Source: Ruegeria profundi (GTDB lineage Bacteria > Pseudomonadota > Alphaproteobacteria > Rhodobacterales > Rhodobacteraceae). From it: DNA of 64,000 nt. Shown here one piece after another: positions 34,530 through 45,857 of this stretch. Where the stretch lies: positions 186,001 through 250,000 of the forward strand of contig NZ_LQBP01000003.1 of NCBI RefSeq assembly GCF_001507545.1. Direction: 5' to 3'. The notes under the pieces are model-generated. The model was not told the DNA's origin and made no database searches. It saw only the letters and a program-made list of their open reading frames with translations. The position numbers and the translations under genes are program-made. Each line of letters starts with the position of its first letter. Within the stretch, counting starts at the first letter, position 1.

Positions 34530-36749
34530 ATGCCCGACCTGTTGATCGAACTGTTTTCCGAGGAAATCCCCGCCCGCATGCAGACCCGTGCTGGCGAGGA
34601 TCTGAAAAAGCGGATCACCGATGGTTTGGTCGAGGCTGGTTTGACCTATGCCGGAGCTGCCGCGATGACGACGCCGCGTCGCCTGACCTTGGCGGTTGAG
34701 GGGCTGCTGGCAGAAAGCCCCACCACTCGCGAAGAACGCAAAGGCCCCAAGGTTGGTGCACCCGACAAGGCCATCGAAGGGTTCTTGCGCGGCGCAGGTG
34801 TGACACGTGATCAGTTGGAAGAGCGTGATACACCCAAAGGTCCCGTCTATTTCGCGACCATCGAAAAACCCGGTCGTCCGGCGGCTGAGATCGTGGCAGA
34901 AGTGCTTGAGGCGACCATTCGCAACTTCCCTTGGCCCAAGTCGATGCGCTGGGGCAGTGGCCCGCTGCGCTGGGTACGACCGCTGCAGGCAATCCTCTGT
35001 ATCCTGTCTGATGAGGCGGGCGCGCAGGTCGTGCCGCTGGAGGTCGAAGGGATCAAAGCGGGTGATATCACCGCAGGTCACCGTTTCATGGCGCCTGATC
35101 GTTTTGTTGTGACCTCGTTTGACGACTACGCCGCCAAGCTGAAGCGCGCCTTTGTGGTGCTGAATCCCTCCGACCGGGCCGAGCACATTTGGAACGACGC
35201 GCAGAACATGGCTTTTGCTGCCGGTCTGGAGGTGGTAGAGGATAAAGGTCTGCTGGCCGAGGTTGCTGGTCTGGTCGAATGGCCGGTCGTTCTGATGGGG
35301 CAAATCGACGACGAATTTCTTGAGTTGCCGCCCGAGGTGCTGCAGACCTCGATGAAAGAACACCAGAAATTCTTTTCGGTCCGCAATCCGAAAACCGGCC
35401 GGATTGAGCAGTTCATCACCGTCGCCAACCGCGAAACCGCTGACAATGGGGCGACCATTCTGGCGGGGAACCAAAAGGTGCTGTCGGCGCGTCTGGCCGA
35501 TGCAAAGTTCTTCTGGGAGAACGACCTGCGCGTCGCCAAATCGGACATCACCCAATGGACCCGCGCTTTGGAGAGTGTGACCTTCCACAACAAGCTGGGC
35601 ACACAGGCCGAACGGATCGACCGTATCGCTGCTCTGGCCCGCGAATTGGCCCCTGTTGTAGGCGCGGACGCGGATCAGGCCGAGAAAGCCGCGCGTTTGG
35701 CCAAGGCGGACTTGAGTTCCGAGATGGTCTATGAATTCCCAGAACTTCAGGGGCTTATGGGCCGCTATTACATCGAGGCTGCGGGTAAAGATGCTGTCGT
35801 AGCCGCCGTGGCGCAGGAGCATTACTCACCGCTGGGGCCGTCCGACGATGTACCGACCGCACCGCTGTCAGTCACCGTGGCACTTGCCGACAAACTGGAC
35901 ACGCTGACCGGCTTCTGGGCGATTGAGGAGAAGCCGACTGGTTCCAAAGACCCGTTTGCCCTGCGCCGCGCGGCGCTGGGTGTTATTCGTCTGATCCTTG
36001 AGAACAACCTGCGTCTACGACTGGATCGTTTCTTTGATAGCCAGTTGGTCCGCGCAGAAAGCGCTATCAACGATGCACTGCCAGAATCAAACGTTGAGCA
36101 CCTGTTGGAGGAAATTGCAGATCACGGCGTTTTTGGCGCTGCCTTCCATACCGTCAAAGAAAAGCTTGATGATTCCCCAGCGGCTGCCTTTCTTGAGCTT
36201 GAGAAAAAGGTCCCGGATGCATCTGATGACTTGCTCTCTTTCTTCCACGACCGTCTCAAAACGTTCCTCCGCGACGAGGGTATTCGCCACGACATTATCG
36301 ATGCCTGCATCGCGATGGAGGGGAACGACGACCTCAACCTGCTGGTCAAACGCGCCCGCGCGCTGAACACGGTGATTGCGACCGAGGATGGGGAAAACCT
36401 CGTGCAGGGGTTCAAGCGCGCCAACAATATCCTGACGCAGGCCGAGGAAAAGGACGGGGTCGAATACTCCTACGGTGCGGATGTGAAATTTGCCGAAACG
36501 GACAGTGAAAAGGCGCTGTTTGCCGCTTTGGAACAGGCTCAAGGCGAAATCAAGCCCGCCCTGAAGGCCGAAGATTTCCCCAAGGCGATGGCGACGATGG
36601 CTGCGCTGCGCGGTCCGGTCGATGCATTCTTTGACGAGGTTCAGGTGAACACCGACAACGATATCCTCCGCCGCAACCGCCTGAACCTGCTCAGCCAAAT
36701 CCGTCAGGTATGTTCCAGCGTGGCGGACCTCAGCAAGATCGAGGGCTGA
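34530..36749 (+). CDS. glyS: Glycyl-tRNA synthetase beta subunit
   Basis: GlyS provides tRNA binding for the GlyQ catalytic subunit. The 739-residue protein begins MPDLLIELFSEEIPARMQTR, has the HD-like middle region, FFWENDLRVAKSD, and the anticodon-binding end NRLNLLSQIRQVCSSVADLS. Length is slightly above the usual 690, mainly through acidic insertions such as ATEDGENLVQ. It follows gltS at 9 bp. A hairpin lies just after the stop codon. Confidence 0.97.
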   Translation: MPDLLIELFSEEIPARMQTRAGEDLKKRITDGLVEAGLTYAGAAAMTTPRRLTLAVEGLLAESPTTREERKGPKVGAPDKAIEGFLRGAGVTRDQLEERDTPKGPVYFATIEKPGRPAAEIVAEVLEATIRNFPWPKSMRWGSGPLRWVRPLQAILCILSDEAGAQVVPLEVEGIKAGDITAGHRFMAPDRFVVTSFDDYAAKLKRAFVVLNPSDRAEHIWNDAQNMAFAAGLEVVEDKGLLAEVAGLVEWPVVLMGQIDDEFLELPPEVLQTSMKEHQKFFSVRNPKTGRIEQFITVANRETADNGATILAGNQKVLSARLADAKFFWENDLRVAKSDITQWTRALESVTFHNKLGTQAERIDRIAALARELAPVVGADADQAEKAARLAKADLSSEMVYEFPELQGLMGRYYIEAAGKDAVVAAVAQEHYSPLGPSDDVPTAPLSVTVALADKLDTLTGFWAIEEKPTGSKDPFALRRAALGVIRLILENNLRLRLDRFFDSQLVRAESAINDALPESNVEHLLEEIADHGVFGAAFHTVKEKLDDSPAAAFLELEKKVPDASDDLLSFFHDRLKTFLRDEGIRHDIIDACIAMEGNDDLNLLVKRARALNTVIATEDGENLVQGFKRANNILTQAEEKDGVEYSYGADVKFAETDSEKALFAALEQAQGEIKPALKAEDFPKAMATMAALRGPVDAFFDEVQVNTDNDILRRNRLNLLSQIRQVCSSVADLSKIEG

Positions 36750-36758
36750 TCCAGAACA

Positions 36759-36781
36759 CCCTTGCGCCAATGGAGCAAGGG
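36759..36781 (+). terminator. Hairpin after glyS
   Basis: CCCTTGC (36759-36765) pairs with GCAAGGG (36775-36781) ten bases after the glyS stop. The T content downstream is low, so termination is uncertain. Confidence 0.45.
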
Positions 36782-36785
36782 CTTA

Positions 36786-36819
36786 TGCTGCAGTTTAAAT
36801 AAAAGGTGCTGCAGTGCAG
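36786..36819 (+). promoter_or_regulatory. Direct repeats at the start of the PPDK-like gene
   Basis: TGCTGCAGT occurs at 36786-36794 and again at 36807-36815, a spacing of 21 bp or two helical turns. The second copy extends to CTGC-AGT-GCAG (36809-36819), which also fits the PhaR consensus and covers the GTG start codon. A bound protein here would block transcription or translation of the gene. Confidence 0.4.
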
Positions 36820-39354
36820 AATAATCCGCATACCACTCTGATCACGACCCAAGCGCCCGTATCCGCCAGCACGCATGGCGGGCGGGCGAAATGTCTGCAA
36901 CGTTTGGTTCGGCTGGATTTACCGGTGCCGCGGACTGTCGCGCTGTCCTTTGACGCCGTGCGTCGAATTGCAGAGGGTCATGTACCCGACGTGACGGCAA
37001 TTCTCGATCAGTTCGATGAAACGACGCTGCTGTGTGTCCGACCTAGTTCCGAAGACCCCGATTGGGGCGGGCCGGGTGCGATCCTGAATATCGGCATGAA
37101 TGACGCGCGCTATTCAGAGCTGTCCAAGACGATAGGGTCCGAGGCTGCGGCTGCACTGTATCTGCGCTTTGTCCAAAGCTATGCAGTTCATGTTGCCCGA
37201 CTGGATGCTGACGTTTTTGATGACATCGACGCAGATGGCCGCGAAGGGCTGCGCATGTCCCTGCGTGCCTATGAGGATGAAACCGACGAAACCTTTCCTT
37301 TGGATCGCGGAGAGCAGCTGATCGCCGTTCTGCGGTCTATGGCACGCGCATGGGGCGGCACATCTGCCCGATTGCTGCGTCAGGCCAAAGGGGCACCAGC
37401 GGATGCAGGTTTGGGGCTTGTCATTCAAGAGATGATTCCCGGAGTCGGAAACGGAGAATGCGGTTCGGGTGTATTGCAACTTGTTGATCCAACGACCGGA
37501 ATGCTGCAGGTAAACGGCCGGTACCTGAGCCAAAGTCAGGGCCGTGATGCGTTGGGTGCTGATGTCGCGGCGTTTTATCTGGCCAAGGACCCGCGCGGGA
37601 AGTCATTGGAAGAGGTTGCGCCCGAGGCGTTTGCGGAACTCAAGGCCTACGCAGCCTTAATGCGCGCCAAGCTGCGCGAGGAAATGCAGGTAGAATTCGT
37701 AATCCAGAACGGAGAAGTGCATATCCTCGACGGTGTGCGCGTACAACGCAGCGCGCGGGCCGCGATGCGAATTGCCGTTCGATTGGCTGAAGATGGGATC
37801 ATTTCACCGCAAGAGGCGGTTATGCGGATCGATCCGCACTCATTGAACGAAATGCTGCACCGGCAGGTCCATCCCGAGGCGCGCAGAGACGTTTTGACAA
37901 CGGGTATTGCCGCCAGCCCGGGGGCTGCGACGGGCAAGCTTGTCTTCACCGCTGCCGAAGCCCAGGCCAGTGCCGCGCGGGGCGAACCTTGTGTTCTTGT
38001 GCGTCGGGAGACGTCGCCCGAGGATGTGCGTGGAATGCATGCCGCAGTGGCTGTTCTGACCGAAAAAGGCGGCATGACCAGCCATGCAGCCGTGATCGGA
38101 CGCGGTTTGGGGCTGCCTTGCATCGTTGGCGCGTCCGAGATGCGGTTCCAAACTAGAAAGAACTTGCTGACTGCACCGGATGGCCGTGTCTTTACAACAG
38201 GTGATACGCTGACGATTGACGGAACTTCGGGGCAGGTCCTTGCTGGGCAACCAGCCATGTTAGAGGCTGCGCTTGATGATTGTTTTCAGACACTTATGGG
38301 GTGGGCCGACAAAGAGCGCGACATCGATATCCGGGCCAATGCCGATACTCCGGCTGATGCGCAGACAGCGCGGAACTTTATGGCGCAGGGGATCGGTCTT
38401 TGCAGAACCGAGCATATGTTTTTTGATCCCGGTCGTCTGATCGTAATGCGCGAAATGATCTTCGCGCAGACCTCGTCCGGGCGGGCTGCGGTGCTGGAGC
38501 GGCTCTTGCCGATGCAGCGAGAGGATTTCGTGCAACTGTTCCGGATTATGGAAGGCCAGCCGGTCTGTATCCGCCTGTTTGACCCTCCGCTTCACGAGTT
38601 CCTGCCGACCACACGCAGCGGTCAACGTGAATTGGCAGAAGCACTGGACTTGCCCGTGTCCGACGTCGAGCGGCGCGTTGCAGAGATGAGTGAATATAAC
38701 CCGATGTTGGGTCTGCGCGGTGTGCGCCTTGGCGTGACAGTGCCCGAAATCTACGACATGCAGGCGCGCGCGATCTTTGAAGCCACGCTTGAGGCCAGCA
38801 AGGACGGCGCTCCCGTGGTGCCTGAGGTGATGATTCCGCTGGTTTCGGCCAAGCGCGAAGTCGAGCTGGTCAAATCCCGCATCGACTCGGTCGCGGCAGC
38901 GGTTGAGAGCGAGCAAGGTAAGGAGTTCGAGTATCGCCTTGGCGTCATGGTGGAAACACCGCGCGCCTGTTTGCGGGCGAATGAAATTGCACCGCAGGTT
39001 GCATTTCTAAGTTTCGGCACCAACGACCTGACCCAAATGACTTATGGTCTGTCACGCGACGACGCGGGGCGGTTCATGTCCGCATATGTCCGCCAGGGCG
39101 TTTTTGTCGAAGACCCGTTCCATGTGCTTGACTCGGACGGGGTAGGGGAATTGCTGAAACTCGGCGCTGAGCGTGGACGGCAGGCCCAGCCGAATGTTAC
39201 GCTGTCTGTATGTGGTGAACACGGCGGAAACCCCGAATCAATCGCTGTTTGCCGCGAACTGGGGTTTGACTATGTGTCATGTTCGCCGTTCAGGGTGCCT
39301 GTCGCTCGGCTGGCTTCCGCTCAACTGGCGATTTCGTCCAGACTTGGGGGTTGA
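36814..39354 (+). CDS. PPDK-like PEP-utilising protein with degenerate ATP-grasp half
   Basis: The 846-residue protein aligns with pyruvate, phosphate dikinase along its length. The phospho-histidine domain is intact (KGGMTSHAAVIGRGLGLPC), as are the PEP-domain elements CRTEHMFFDPGR, RLFDPPLHEFLPT, GVMVETPRA, SFGTNDLTQMTYGLSRDD and the catalytic Cys in VCGEHGGNPES. The N-terminal ATP-grasp half is eroded: the RSGA and SMPGMMDT loop reads RPSSEDPDWGGPGAILN and the FTRNP arginine region reads LQLVDP. It is about 40 residues shorter than typical PPDK. It starts with GTG after AAGGTG. A true dikinase or a PEP-dependent phosphotransfer protein are both possible. Confidence 0.8.
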   Translation: MQNNPHTTLITTQAPVSASTHGGRAKCLQRLVRLDLPVPRTVALSFDAVRRIAEGHVPDVTAILDQFDETTLLCVRPSSEDPDWGGPGAILNIGMNDARYSELSKTIGSEAAAALYLRFVQSYAVHVARLDADVFDDIDADGREGLRMSLRAYEDETDETFPLDRGEQLIAVLRSMARAWGGTSARLLRQAKGAPADAGLGLVIQEMIPGVGNGECGSGVLQLVDPTTGMLQVNGRYLSQSQGRDALGADVAAFYLAKDPRGKSLEEVAPEAFAELKAYAALMRAKLREEMQVEFVIQNGEVHILDGVRVQRSARAAMRIAVRLAEDGIISPQEAVMRIDPHSLNEMLHRQVHPEARRDVLTTGIAASPGAATGKLVFTAAEAQASAARGEPCVLVRRETSPEDVRGMHAAVAVLTEKGGMTSHAAVIGRGLGLPCIVGASEMRFQTRKNLLTAPDGRVFTTGDTLTIDGTSGQVLAGQPAMLEAALDDCFQTLMGWADKERDIDIRANADTPADAQTARNFMAQGIGLCRTEHMFFDPGRLIVMREMIFAQTSSGRAAVLERLLPMQREDFVQLFRIMEGQPVCIRLFDPPLHEFLPTTRSGQRELAEALDLPVSDVERRVAEMSEYNPMLGLRGVRLGVTVPEIYDMQARAIFEATLEASKDGAPVVPEVMIPLVSAKREVELVKSRIDSVAAAVESEQGKEFEYRLGVMVETPRACLRANEIAPQVAFLSFGTNDLTQMTYGLSRDDAGRFMSAYVRQGVFVEDPFHVLDSDGVGELLKLGAERGRQAQPNVTLSVCGEHGGNPESIAVCRELGFDYVSCSPFRVPVARLASAQLAISSRLGG

Positions 39355-39540
39355 CAGGGTGGTGAAGCCCTAGAAATAGTGGTGTTCATGTAACCTCGTG
39401 ATGGAATTATTTTTCCTCACGGGCGATTTTTCACTTGCTTTTTGCTCGGAACTGGACGTCTGCGCCAGACTGCGCTAAACGGCACGTCGCGCCCGCCGGG
39501 GGAGGGTACGGCGCGATATGTGCCTGTGCGAGGTTATCTG

Positions 39541-40182
39541 ATGCTACGCTACATACTGGCTGCTGCCACGATGGCAGCAACCATGCTGCCGAGTGTGTCT
39601 TTCGCTGAACGCGAAGCCACCGATACTGCCAAGCGCGAGCTTGTTTCCCGGACCGAAGCGCCCGGACAAAACACGCGCGACTATTTTAAACTGTTCAAGC
39701 CGCGCAAGCAGCTTGAGACCACGAAAATATCCTATTCCAAGGCGTGGCTGGACCAACAGCCCAAGGCCACTGGGGACAAACATTTCAAATGCCTGGCGGA
39801 AGCGCTGTACTTTGAAGCGCGCGGCGAAAGCGTGCGCGGACAGTTCGCCGTGGCCGAGGTGATCCTAAACCGCGTGGAAAGTGGCCGTTTTCCCGATTCT
39901 GTCTGCGGAGTGATCAAGCAGGGAACAGGCAAGAAATACCAATGCCAGTTCACATATACCTGTGATGGCCGCAAGGAAGTGATCCGCGAAAAGAAAGCGT
40001 ATGAGCGCGTGGCCAAGGTTGCGCGTGCGGCAATCGACGGCATCGCCAAAGAGCTCACCGAAGGGGCCACCCACTACCATACGACCGCAGTACGCCCGTC
40101 ATGGGCGCGTGTATACAAGGAAACCGCGCGGATCGGTGTGCATATTTTCTACCGGCACAACTATCGAACTGCCAGCAACTGA
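39541..40182 (+). CDS. SleB-type cell wall hydrolase
   Basis: This 213-residue exported protein has a signal peptide (LAAATMAATMLPSVSFA) and a C-terminal Hydrolase_2 domain with CLAEALYFEARGESVRGQFA, AEVILNRVESGRFPDSVCGV and the QCQFTYTCDG cysteine block. Members cleave peptidoglycan; SleB is the spore-cortex enzyme, but non-sporing proteobacteria use relatives in wall turnover. The start is the ATG reading MLRYILAAA with CGAGG 10 bp upstream. It is a single gene. Confidence 0.88.
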   Translation: MLRYILAAATMAATMLPSVSFAEREATDTAKRELVSRTEAPGQNTRDYFKLFKPRKQLETTKISYSKAWLDQQPKATGDKHFKCLAEALYFEARGESVRGQFAVAEVILNRVESGRFPDSVCGVIKQGTGKKYQCQFTYTCDGRKEVIREKKAYERVAKVARAAIDGIAKELTEGATHYHTTAVRPSWARVYKETARIGVHIFYRHNYRTASN

Positions 40183-40382
40183 TTGATGCGCGCCGAGTGC
40201 TGACGATTTATTGCCAACTGGACCAGTCCAGCAAGCAGCTTGCGGCTGCGTAGGTGTCTTGACGTTCAACCGCCTGACGACGCCGCATTCGAAGACTGGA
40301 ATGGCGCTTGCTGCGATGCTATACGCCCGCGCATCTCGTAGTGTGGGTCTGTAAGCCCACCAAGTCCGAAAAGGTCCGTCGC

Positions 40383-41303
40383 ATGAGTTCTGAAATCCGT
40401 CTTGCCTTTGCGCACCCGTCTGAGCGGTCCGAAGCGACTGCGACGCGTGGTCCGCTGGATCGAATTTCGCTTCGCGATCATATCGTCGAGGTTGAGATCG
40501 GCGCCTTTCAGGCCGAACGCGGCACGACACAGCGGATCTGCTTTAATATCGTGGTCGAGGTGCGCCCGCTGACGGATCCGATTGATGATGATGTGGACCG
40601 CATACTGTCTTATGACCGTGTGACCGAAGCGATTGCGCATGAATTGGCTGCTGAACGACTAAACCTGTTGGAAACACTGGCTGAGCGTGTGGCCGAACGC
40701 ATTTTACTTGAGCCGCAGGCTGTACGGTCCTTTGTTCGCATCGAAAAGTTGGATCGTGGTCCGGGGGCATTAGGTGTCGAGATCGTCCGCGGCAAAGACA
40801 CTTTGCACCATGACGTGATTGAGGAAGAGCGCCCTCATCCGCGCCTTGTGTTCCTATCGAACGAAGCTATTGCCTCTGCCAACCTGACCGGATGGATTGA
40901 TCAGTTGGAAAACCGCCAACGTCCGTTGATCCTGTGCGTCGGTGCATCTGACCTTGAGGTGCCGCAAACCGGACATGCGATGACGCAGCGCCGGATTGAT
41001 CTGTTGGCGATCGAACAAAACGCGTGGGTTCTGGCCGCGCGGGACCACCGTTGCGTGGTGGTATCCACTCGGACCGAGCTGGACTGGGCGATGAAAAACG
41101 GCCAAATCTGCGTTTGGGCGCCGTCCAAGATCGTGCTGGACGCCGTTGATGGTCCGTCCGCCGCTCCGTCAGACGCTGTTGCGTTGGCGGCATGGTTCGC
41201 TGCTACATTCGAGGCGAGCGAGATGATGGTTATCGGCAGTGCATTGCCGAACGCACCCAAAACACCACTGCGCGCCATACCGCTGGATCAGGCGCAATTG
41301 TGA
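40383..41303 (+). CDS. folB: Dihydroneopterin aldolase with C-terminal amino-acid-kinase-like domain
   Basis: FolB cleaves dihydroneopterin to hydroxymethyl-dihydropterin in folate synthesis. Residues about 25-140 form the FolB domain (RISLRDHIVEVEIGAFQAER, YDRVTEAIAHELAAERLNLL, ETLAERVAERIL). A second region of about 165 residues follows (from PRLVFLSNEAIAS), with elements such as NGQICVWAPSKIV and PSDAVALAAWFAA that resemble the end of amino-acid-kinase-fold proteins. Normal FolB is about 120 residues. Its stop overlaps the folP start. The extra domain could supply the missing pyrophosphokinase activity; this is inference. Confidence 0.85.
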   Translation: MSSEIRLAFAHPSERSEATATRGPLDRISLRDHIVEVEIGAFQAERGTTQRICFNIVVEVRPLTDPIDDDVDRILSYDRVTEAIAHELAAERLNLLETLAERVAERILLEPQAVRSFVRIEKLDRGPGALGVEIVRGKDTLHHDVIEEERPHPRLVFLSNEAIASANLTGWIDQLENRQRPLILCVGASDLEVPQTGHAMTQRRIDLLAIEQNAWVLAARDHRCVVVSTRTELDWAMKNGQICVWAPSKIVLDAVDGPSAAPSDAVALAAWFAATFEASEMMVIGSALPNAPKTPLRAIPLDQAQL

Positions 41304-42298
41304 CTGCTTACTACAGACCCCTGGTGCAACACGGGCCGACCCGCCCGGCTGGCGCGGTTTCTCTTGCGGGGCAGCCACTTTGGTTCACGCATGCCGAAAA
41401 GCTATCCCGAACCGAAACCCCGGTGATTGTCACCGCGCAGGATGTTCCTCACGAAGCGTTGGATCTGTTGACCCGACCACGTGCCGACATTGCGGGGCTG
41501 GCAATGAATCAGCCGCAGATCATGGGCATCCTCAATACGACGCCCGACAGTTTTTCGGATGGTGGGATGCATAACTCTGTCGAAGCAGCCTTGTCGGCGG
41601 CGGAACAAATGGTGGCACATGGCGCGACCATACTGGACATCGGTGGCGAATCGACACGACCCGGCGCTTCGTTTGTACCCGAGGGTGAGGAAATCGCGCG
41701 CACCCAGCCTGTGATCGAAGCCATTCGTGCAAACACAACAGCACTTATCTCCATTGATACGCGCAAGGCCAACGTTGCGCGGGCGGCGTGGGATACGGGT
41801 GCAGGGCTGATCAACGACGTGTCCGGATTTACCTTTGATCCACAGCTTGCGCCGTTTTGCGCCGAGGTCGACACGCCCGTTTGTGTGATGCACATGCAGG
41901 GTGATCCGTCCTCGATGCAGGACGACCCGCAGTATGATGACGTTTTGCTGGATGTTTATGATTTCCTTGCAGGACAAGTCTCCAAGCTAGAGCAGTTGGG
42001 GTTGACCCGCGACAGGATCGTGGTTGATCCGGGTATCGGGTTTGGCAAGACATTGGATCACAACTTGACTCTTCTGCGAAATCTTAGCCTGTTTCATGGG
42101 TTGGGTTGCTCAATACTGCTGGGGGTGTCGCGCAAGGGCTTCATTGGGCAAATCGGGCAAGAGCCCCGCAAAGACGCCCGTGGCCCGGGATCAATCGCCG
42201 TGGCACTGTCAGGGGTGTCGCAAGGCGCGCAAATCGTACGGGTTCATGACGTGGTTGAGACCGCTCAGGCCTTGCGTCTATGGGCTGCCGTCCGGTAA
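41300..42298 (+). CDS. folP: Dihydropteroate synthase
   Basis: FolP joins p-aminobenzoate to the pterin pyrophosphate. The 332-residue protein begins at a GTG that overlaps the folB stop (GTGA). An N-terminal extension of about 70 residues precedes the TIM barrel, which has [50 protein letters not shown] and [11 protein letters not shown], and SRKGFIG near the end. The extension is a known trait of alphaproteobacterial FolP but its role is unclear. glmM follows. Confidence 0.94.
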   Translation: MTAYYRPLVQHGPTRPAGAVSLAGQPLWFTHAEKLSRTETPVIVTAQDVPHEALDLLTRPRADIAGLAMNQPQIMGILNTTPDSFSDGGMHNSVEAALSAAEQMVAHGATILDIGGESTRPGASFVPEGEEIARTQPVIEAIRANTTALISIDTRKANVARAAWDTGAGLINDVSGFTFDPQLAPFCAEVDTPVCVMHMQGDPSSMQDDPQYDDVLLDVYDFLAGQVSKLEQLGLTRDRIVVDPGIGFGKTLDHNLTLLRNLSLFHGLGCSILLGVSRKGFIGQIGQEPRKDARGPGSIAVALSGVSQGAQIVRVHDVVETAQALRLWAAVR

Positions 42299-42333
42299 TC
42301 CCTGTGCAGGCAAGAAATGAACGGAGTAACACG

Positions 42334-43677
42334 ATGCGCAAGCTGTTCGGAACCGATGGGGTGCGGGGCACCGCGAATACCCATCCGATTACGGCCGAGA
42401 TGGCTTTGCGTATTGGGGCAGCCGTAGGACGTTATTTCCGCCGGGATCAATCCAGCGAGCACCGGGTTGTGATCGGGAAGGATACGCGTTTATCGGGCTA
42501 TATGCTGGAAAATGCGTTGACGGCGGGGTTGACCTCGACTGGTATGAATGTGCTGCTGCTGGGTCCGGTGCCCACGCCGGCTGTGGGGCTGATGACCCGC
42601 TCGATGCGGGCTGATCTTGGTGTCATGATCTCGGCCAGCCATAACCCGGCTGAGGATAACGGCATCAAGTTTTTTGGCCCAGATGGGTACAAGCTTTCTG
42701 ACCAGGCAGAGTTGGAGATCGAGCGCCTGATCGAAACCGGTGTAAAACCAGCCCAGGCGCAAAACATTGGCCGTGCGCGACGGGTGGACGACGCGCGGTT
42801 TCGGTATGGTGAGCGGGTGAAATCCTCTTTGTCCCGCGATGTCCGTCTGGACGGGTTGAAGGTGGTGATCGATTGCGCCAATGGCGCCGCTCACCGTACC
42901 GCGCCCGAGGTTTTGTGGGAGCTGGGGGCCGAGGTCATTCCGGTCGGCGTGGTGCCGAATGGTAAGAACATCAATTTGAATTGTGGTTCGACCAATCCGC
43001 AACTCGCGGCAGAGACGGTTGTGGCACACGGCGCGGATGTGGGCATTTGCCTGGACGGCGATGCCGACCGTGTTGTGATGATCGATGAAAACGGGCAGGT
43101 GGCTGACGGGGATCAACTTATGGCGCTGCTCGCCACCAGTTGGGCAGCGGCAGATCGTTTGGAAGGCGGGGCGTTGGTTGCGACGGTCATGTCGAATCTA
43201 GGGCTGGAACGTCACCTTGCGGAGCACGGGTTGCGGCTGGAACGAACGATTGTTGGCGACAGATATGTCGTTGAAAGGATGCGCGAAGGCGGATTCAATC
43301 TGGGCGGTGAACAATCAGGCCACATCGTCATGAGCGACTATGCCACCACTGGTGATGGCCTTATGGCTGGCCTGCACTTCTTGGCCGAGATGGTGCATAC
43401 GGGCCGCAAAGCCTCGGAACTGGCAATTCAATTCGAAACCGTTCCGCAACTGCTGAAAAACGTACGTTATCAAGACGGACAAACCCCGCTGGAGGCAACC
43501 AGTGTCAAAGCCGCAATCGCCGATGCCGAGGCGCGCCTGAACGGGCAGGGTCGTTTGCTGATACGCAAGTCGGGGACGGAGCCCTTGATCCGTGTGATGG
43601 CGGAATGCGAGGACGACTCGCTGCTGACGCAGATCGTTGACGGAATCGTCGCCGAGGTTGAAGCTGTCGCTGGTTAG
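42334..43677 (+). CDS. glmM: Phosphoglucosamine mutase
   Basis: GlmM interconverts glucosamine 6- and 1-phosphate for cell-wall precursor synthesis. The 447-residue protein starts [12 protein letters not shown], has the active-site serine loop [17 protein letters not shown], the metal-binding [26 protein letters not shown] and the phosphate-binding [16 protein letters not shown] at 42321 supports the start. folP-glmM adjacency is common in proteobacteria. Its stop overlaps that of the convergent transporter gene by four bases. Confidence 0.96.
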   Translation: MRKLFGTDGVRGTANTHPITAEMALRIGAAVGRYFRRDQSSEHRVVIGKDTRLSGYMLENALTAGLTSTGMNVLLLGPVPTPAVGLMTRSMRADLGVMISASHNPAEDNGIKFFGPDGYKLSDQAELEIERLIETGVKPAQAQNIGRARRVDDARFRYGERVKSSLSRDVRLDGLKVVIDCANGAAHRTAPEVLWELGAEVIPVGVVPNGKNINLNCGSTNPQLAAETVVAHGADVGICLDGDADRVVMIDENGQVADGDQLMALLATSWAAADRLEGGALVATVMSNLGLERHLAEHGLRLERTIVGDRYVVERMREGGFNLGGEQSGHIVMSDYATTGDGLMAGLHFLAEMVHTGRKASELAIQFETVPQLLKNVRYQDGQTPLEATSVKAAIADAEARLNGQGRLLIRKSGTEPLIRVMAECEDDSLLTQIVDGIVAEVEAVAG

Positions 43678-44576
43678 CGCCCAATCAACATCTTGCGCAG
43701 ACTGAACCACTGGCTGATGGCCAGCCCGGTCAGGATCATGGCCAGTGCGATGAAGAACCGCAGCGGCAAAGCCTCGGACAGGATCCACGCGCCGAAGACC
43801 ATGGACCAAATGGGCACTTGGTAGTTGACCAAGGTCAGAAACACGGACCCCGCGCTTCGTATGATGGAGACGCGCAAGAGGGTCGCAAAAGCTGTCGGTA
43901 CAAGACCCAGCGCAATGATTGCAAGGCCAGGGCGCGTGCCTTCCCAACGCGGGAGACCTTCGGTCAGCAGCATGATCGGTAGTAAGAGCGTCGCGCCCAC
44001 AACCAGTGAAAGCGCCGCCAGAACCACGGGATCAATCGGCGGGCAGCGCCGCGTGAATATCGACGCGCAGGAGTAACACAGCGCCGCGCCGATACAGGCC
44101 AATTGCGCCAACGGCTCTGCGCCTTGACCAATTTGCGCCAGACCCGGGCCGATCAACACCAGCGCACCGCAGAAGCCAAGCGAGACGCCAACGAACCGCC
44201 GGAGGTTCAGGGGTTCGTCGGAAAAGAAATGCGCCAATGGCAGAACCATCAAAGGAATCGCTGCCATCGACAGGCCAGCAAAAGCCGAGGCCACGTATTG
44301 CTGCCCCCAGCTCAGCAGCAAAAAGGGTAGTGCGGTCGACAGCACGCCGATGATTGCAATGTACCTCCAAAGCTGTGCTTGGCCGGTTGGTATTGTGCGC
44401 CCAGTCAGCACCATCATCGCAAGCAGAGTCAATGCGCCCAAGGTCGTACGCGCGGTGGCAACGGTGACCGGCCCGTATCCTTCAAGCGCCATGGTAACGA
44501 CCATGAAAGTGCCGCCCCAGATAAGGCCAAGGGCGATGACACCACCCCAGTCGCGCGATGTGGGTTGATCAACCAT
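43674..44576 (-). CDS. DMT-superfamily (EamA) transporter
   Basis: This 300-residue membrane protein has ten hydrophobic segments in two EamA repeats; the first helix carries [20 protein letters not shown] and the last half [15 protein letters not shown]. The ATG reading MVDQPTSRD is chosen; an upstream GTG at 44615 would add 13 residues. It is the third member of this superfamily in the window, and the three are not close copies. The substrate is unknown. It converges on glmM. Confidence 0.86.
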   Translation of the reverse strand: MVDQPTSRDWGGVIALGLIWGGTFMVVTMALEGYGPVTVATARTTLGALTLLAMMVLTGRTIPTGQAQLWRYIAIIGVLSTALPFLLLSWGQQYVASAFAGLSMAAIPLMVLPLAHFFSDEPLNLRRFVGVSLGFCGALVLIGPGLAQIGQGAEPLAQLACIGAALCYSCASIFTRRCPPIDPVVLAALSLVVGATLLLPIMLLTEGLPRWEGTRPGLAIIALGLVPTAFATLLRVSIIRSAGSVFLTLVNYQVPIWSMVFGAWILSEALPLRFFIALAMILTGLAISQWFSLRKMLIGR

Positions 44577-44655
44577 ATGTGTGCTGACTTCGTTATTCTT
44601 CGCCTTGGTGAACACGTAAACCGAACATTTACAAGACGTTGCTGCGTGTTATTGA

Positions 44656-44682
44656 CAAAAAAGGCGGCCGGTAGGGCCGCCC
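44656..44682 (-). terminator. Intrinsic terminator of ilvC
   Basis: Read on the reverse strand, GGCGGCC and GGCCGCC form a 7-bp stem followed by six T (A run at 44657-44662 on the forward strand). It lies about 20 bases after the ilvC stop. Confidence 0.88.
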
Positions 44683-44703
44683 TGATGCAAGGCTTTATGT
44701 GCC

Positions 44704-45852
<1,149 letters not shown>

Positions 45853-45857
45853 TTATC

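Noticed and set aside
34173..35822. Long reverse-strand open frame of 549 codons
   Set aside because: It lies antisense inside gltS and glyS, both secure genes, and its residue content (many His, Gln, Gly, Arg) is that of an antisense frame of GC-rich DNA.
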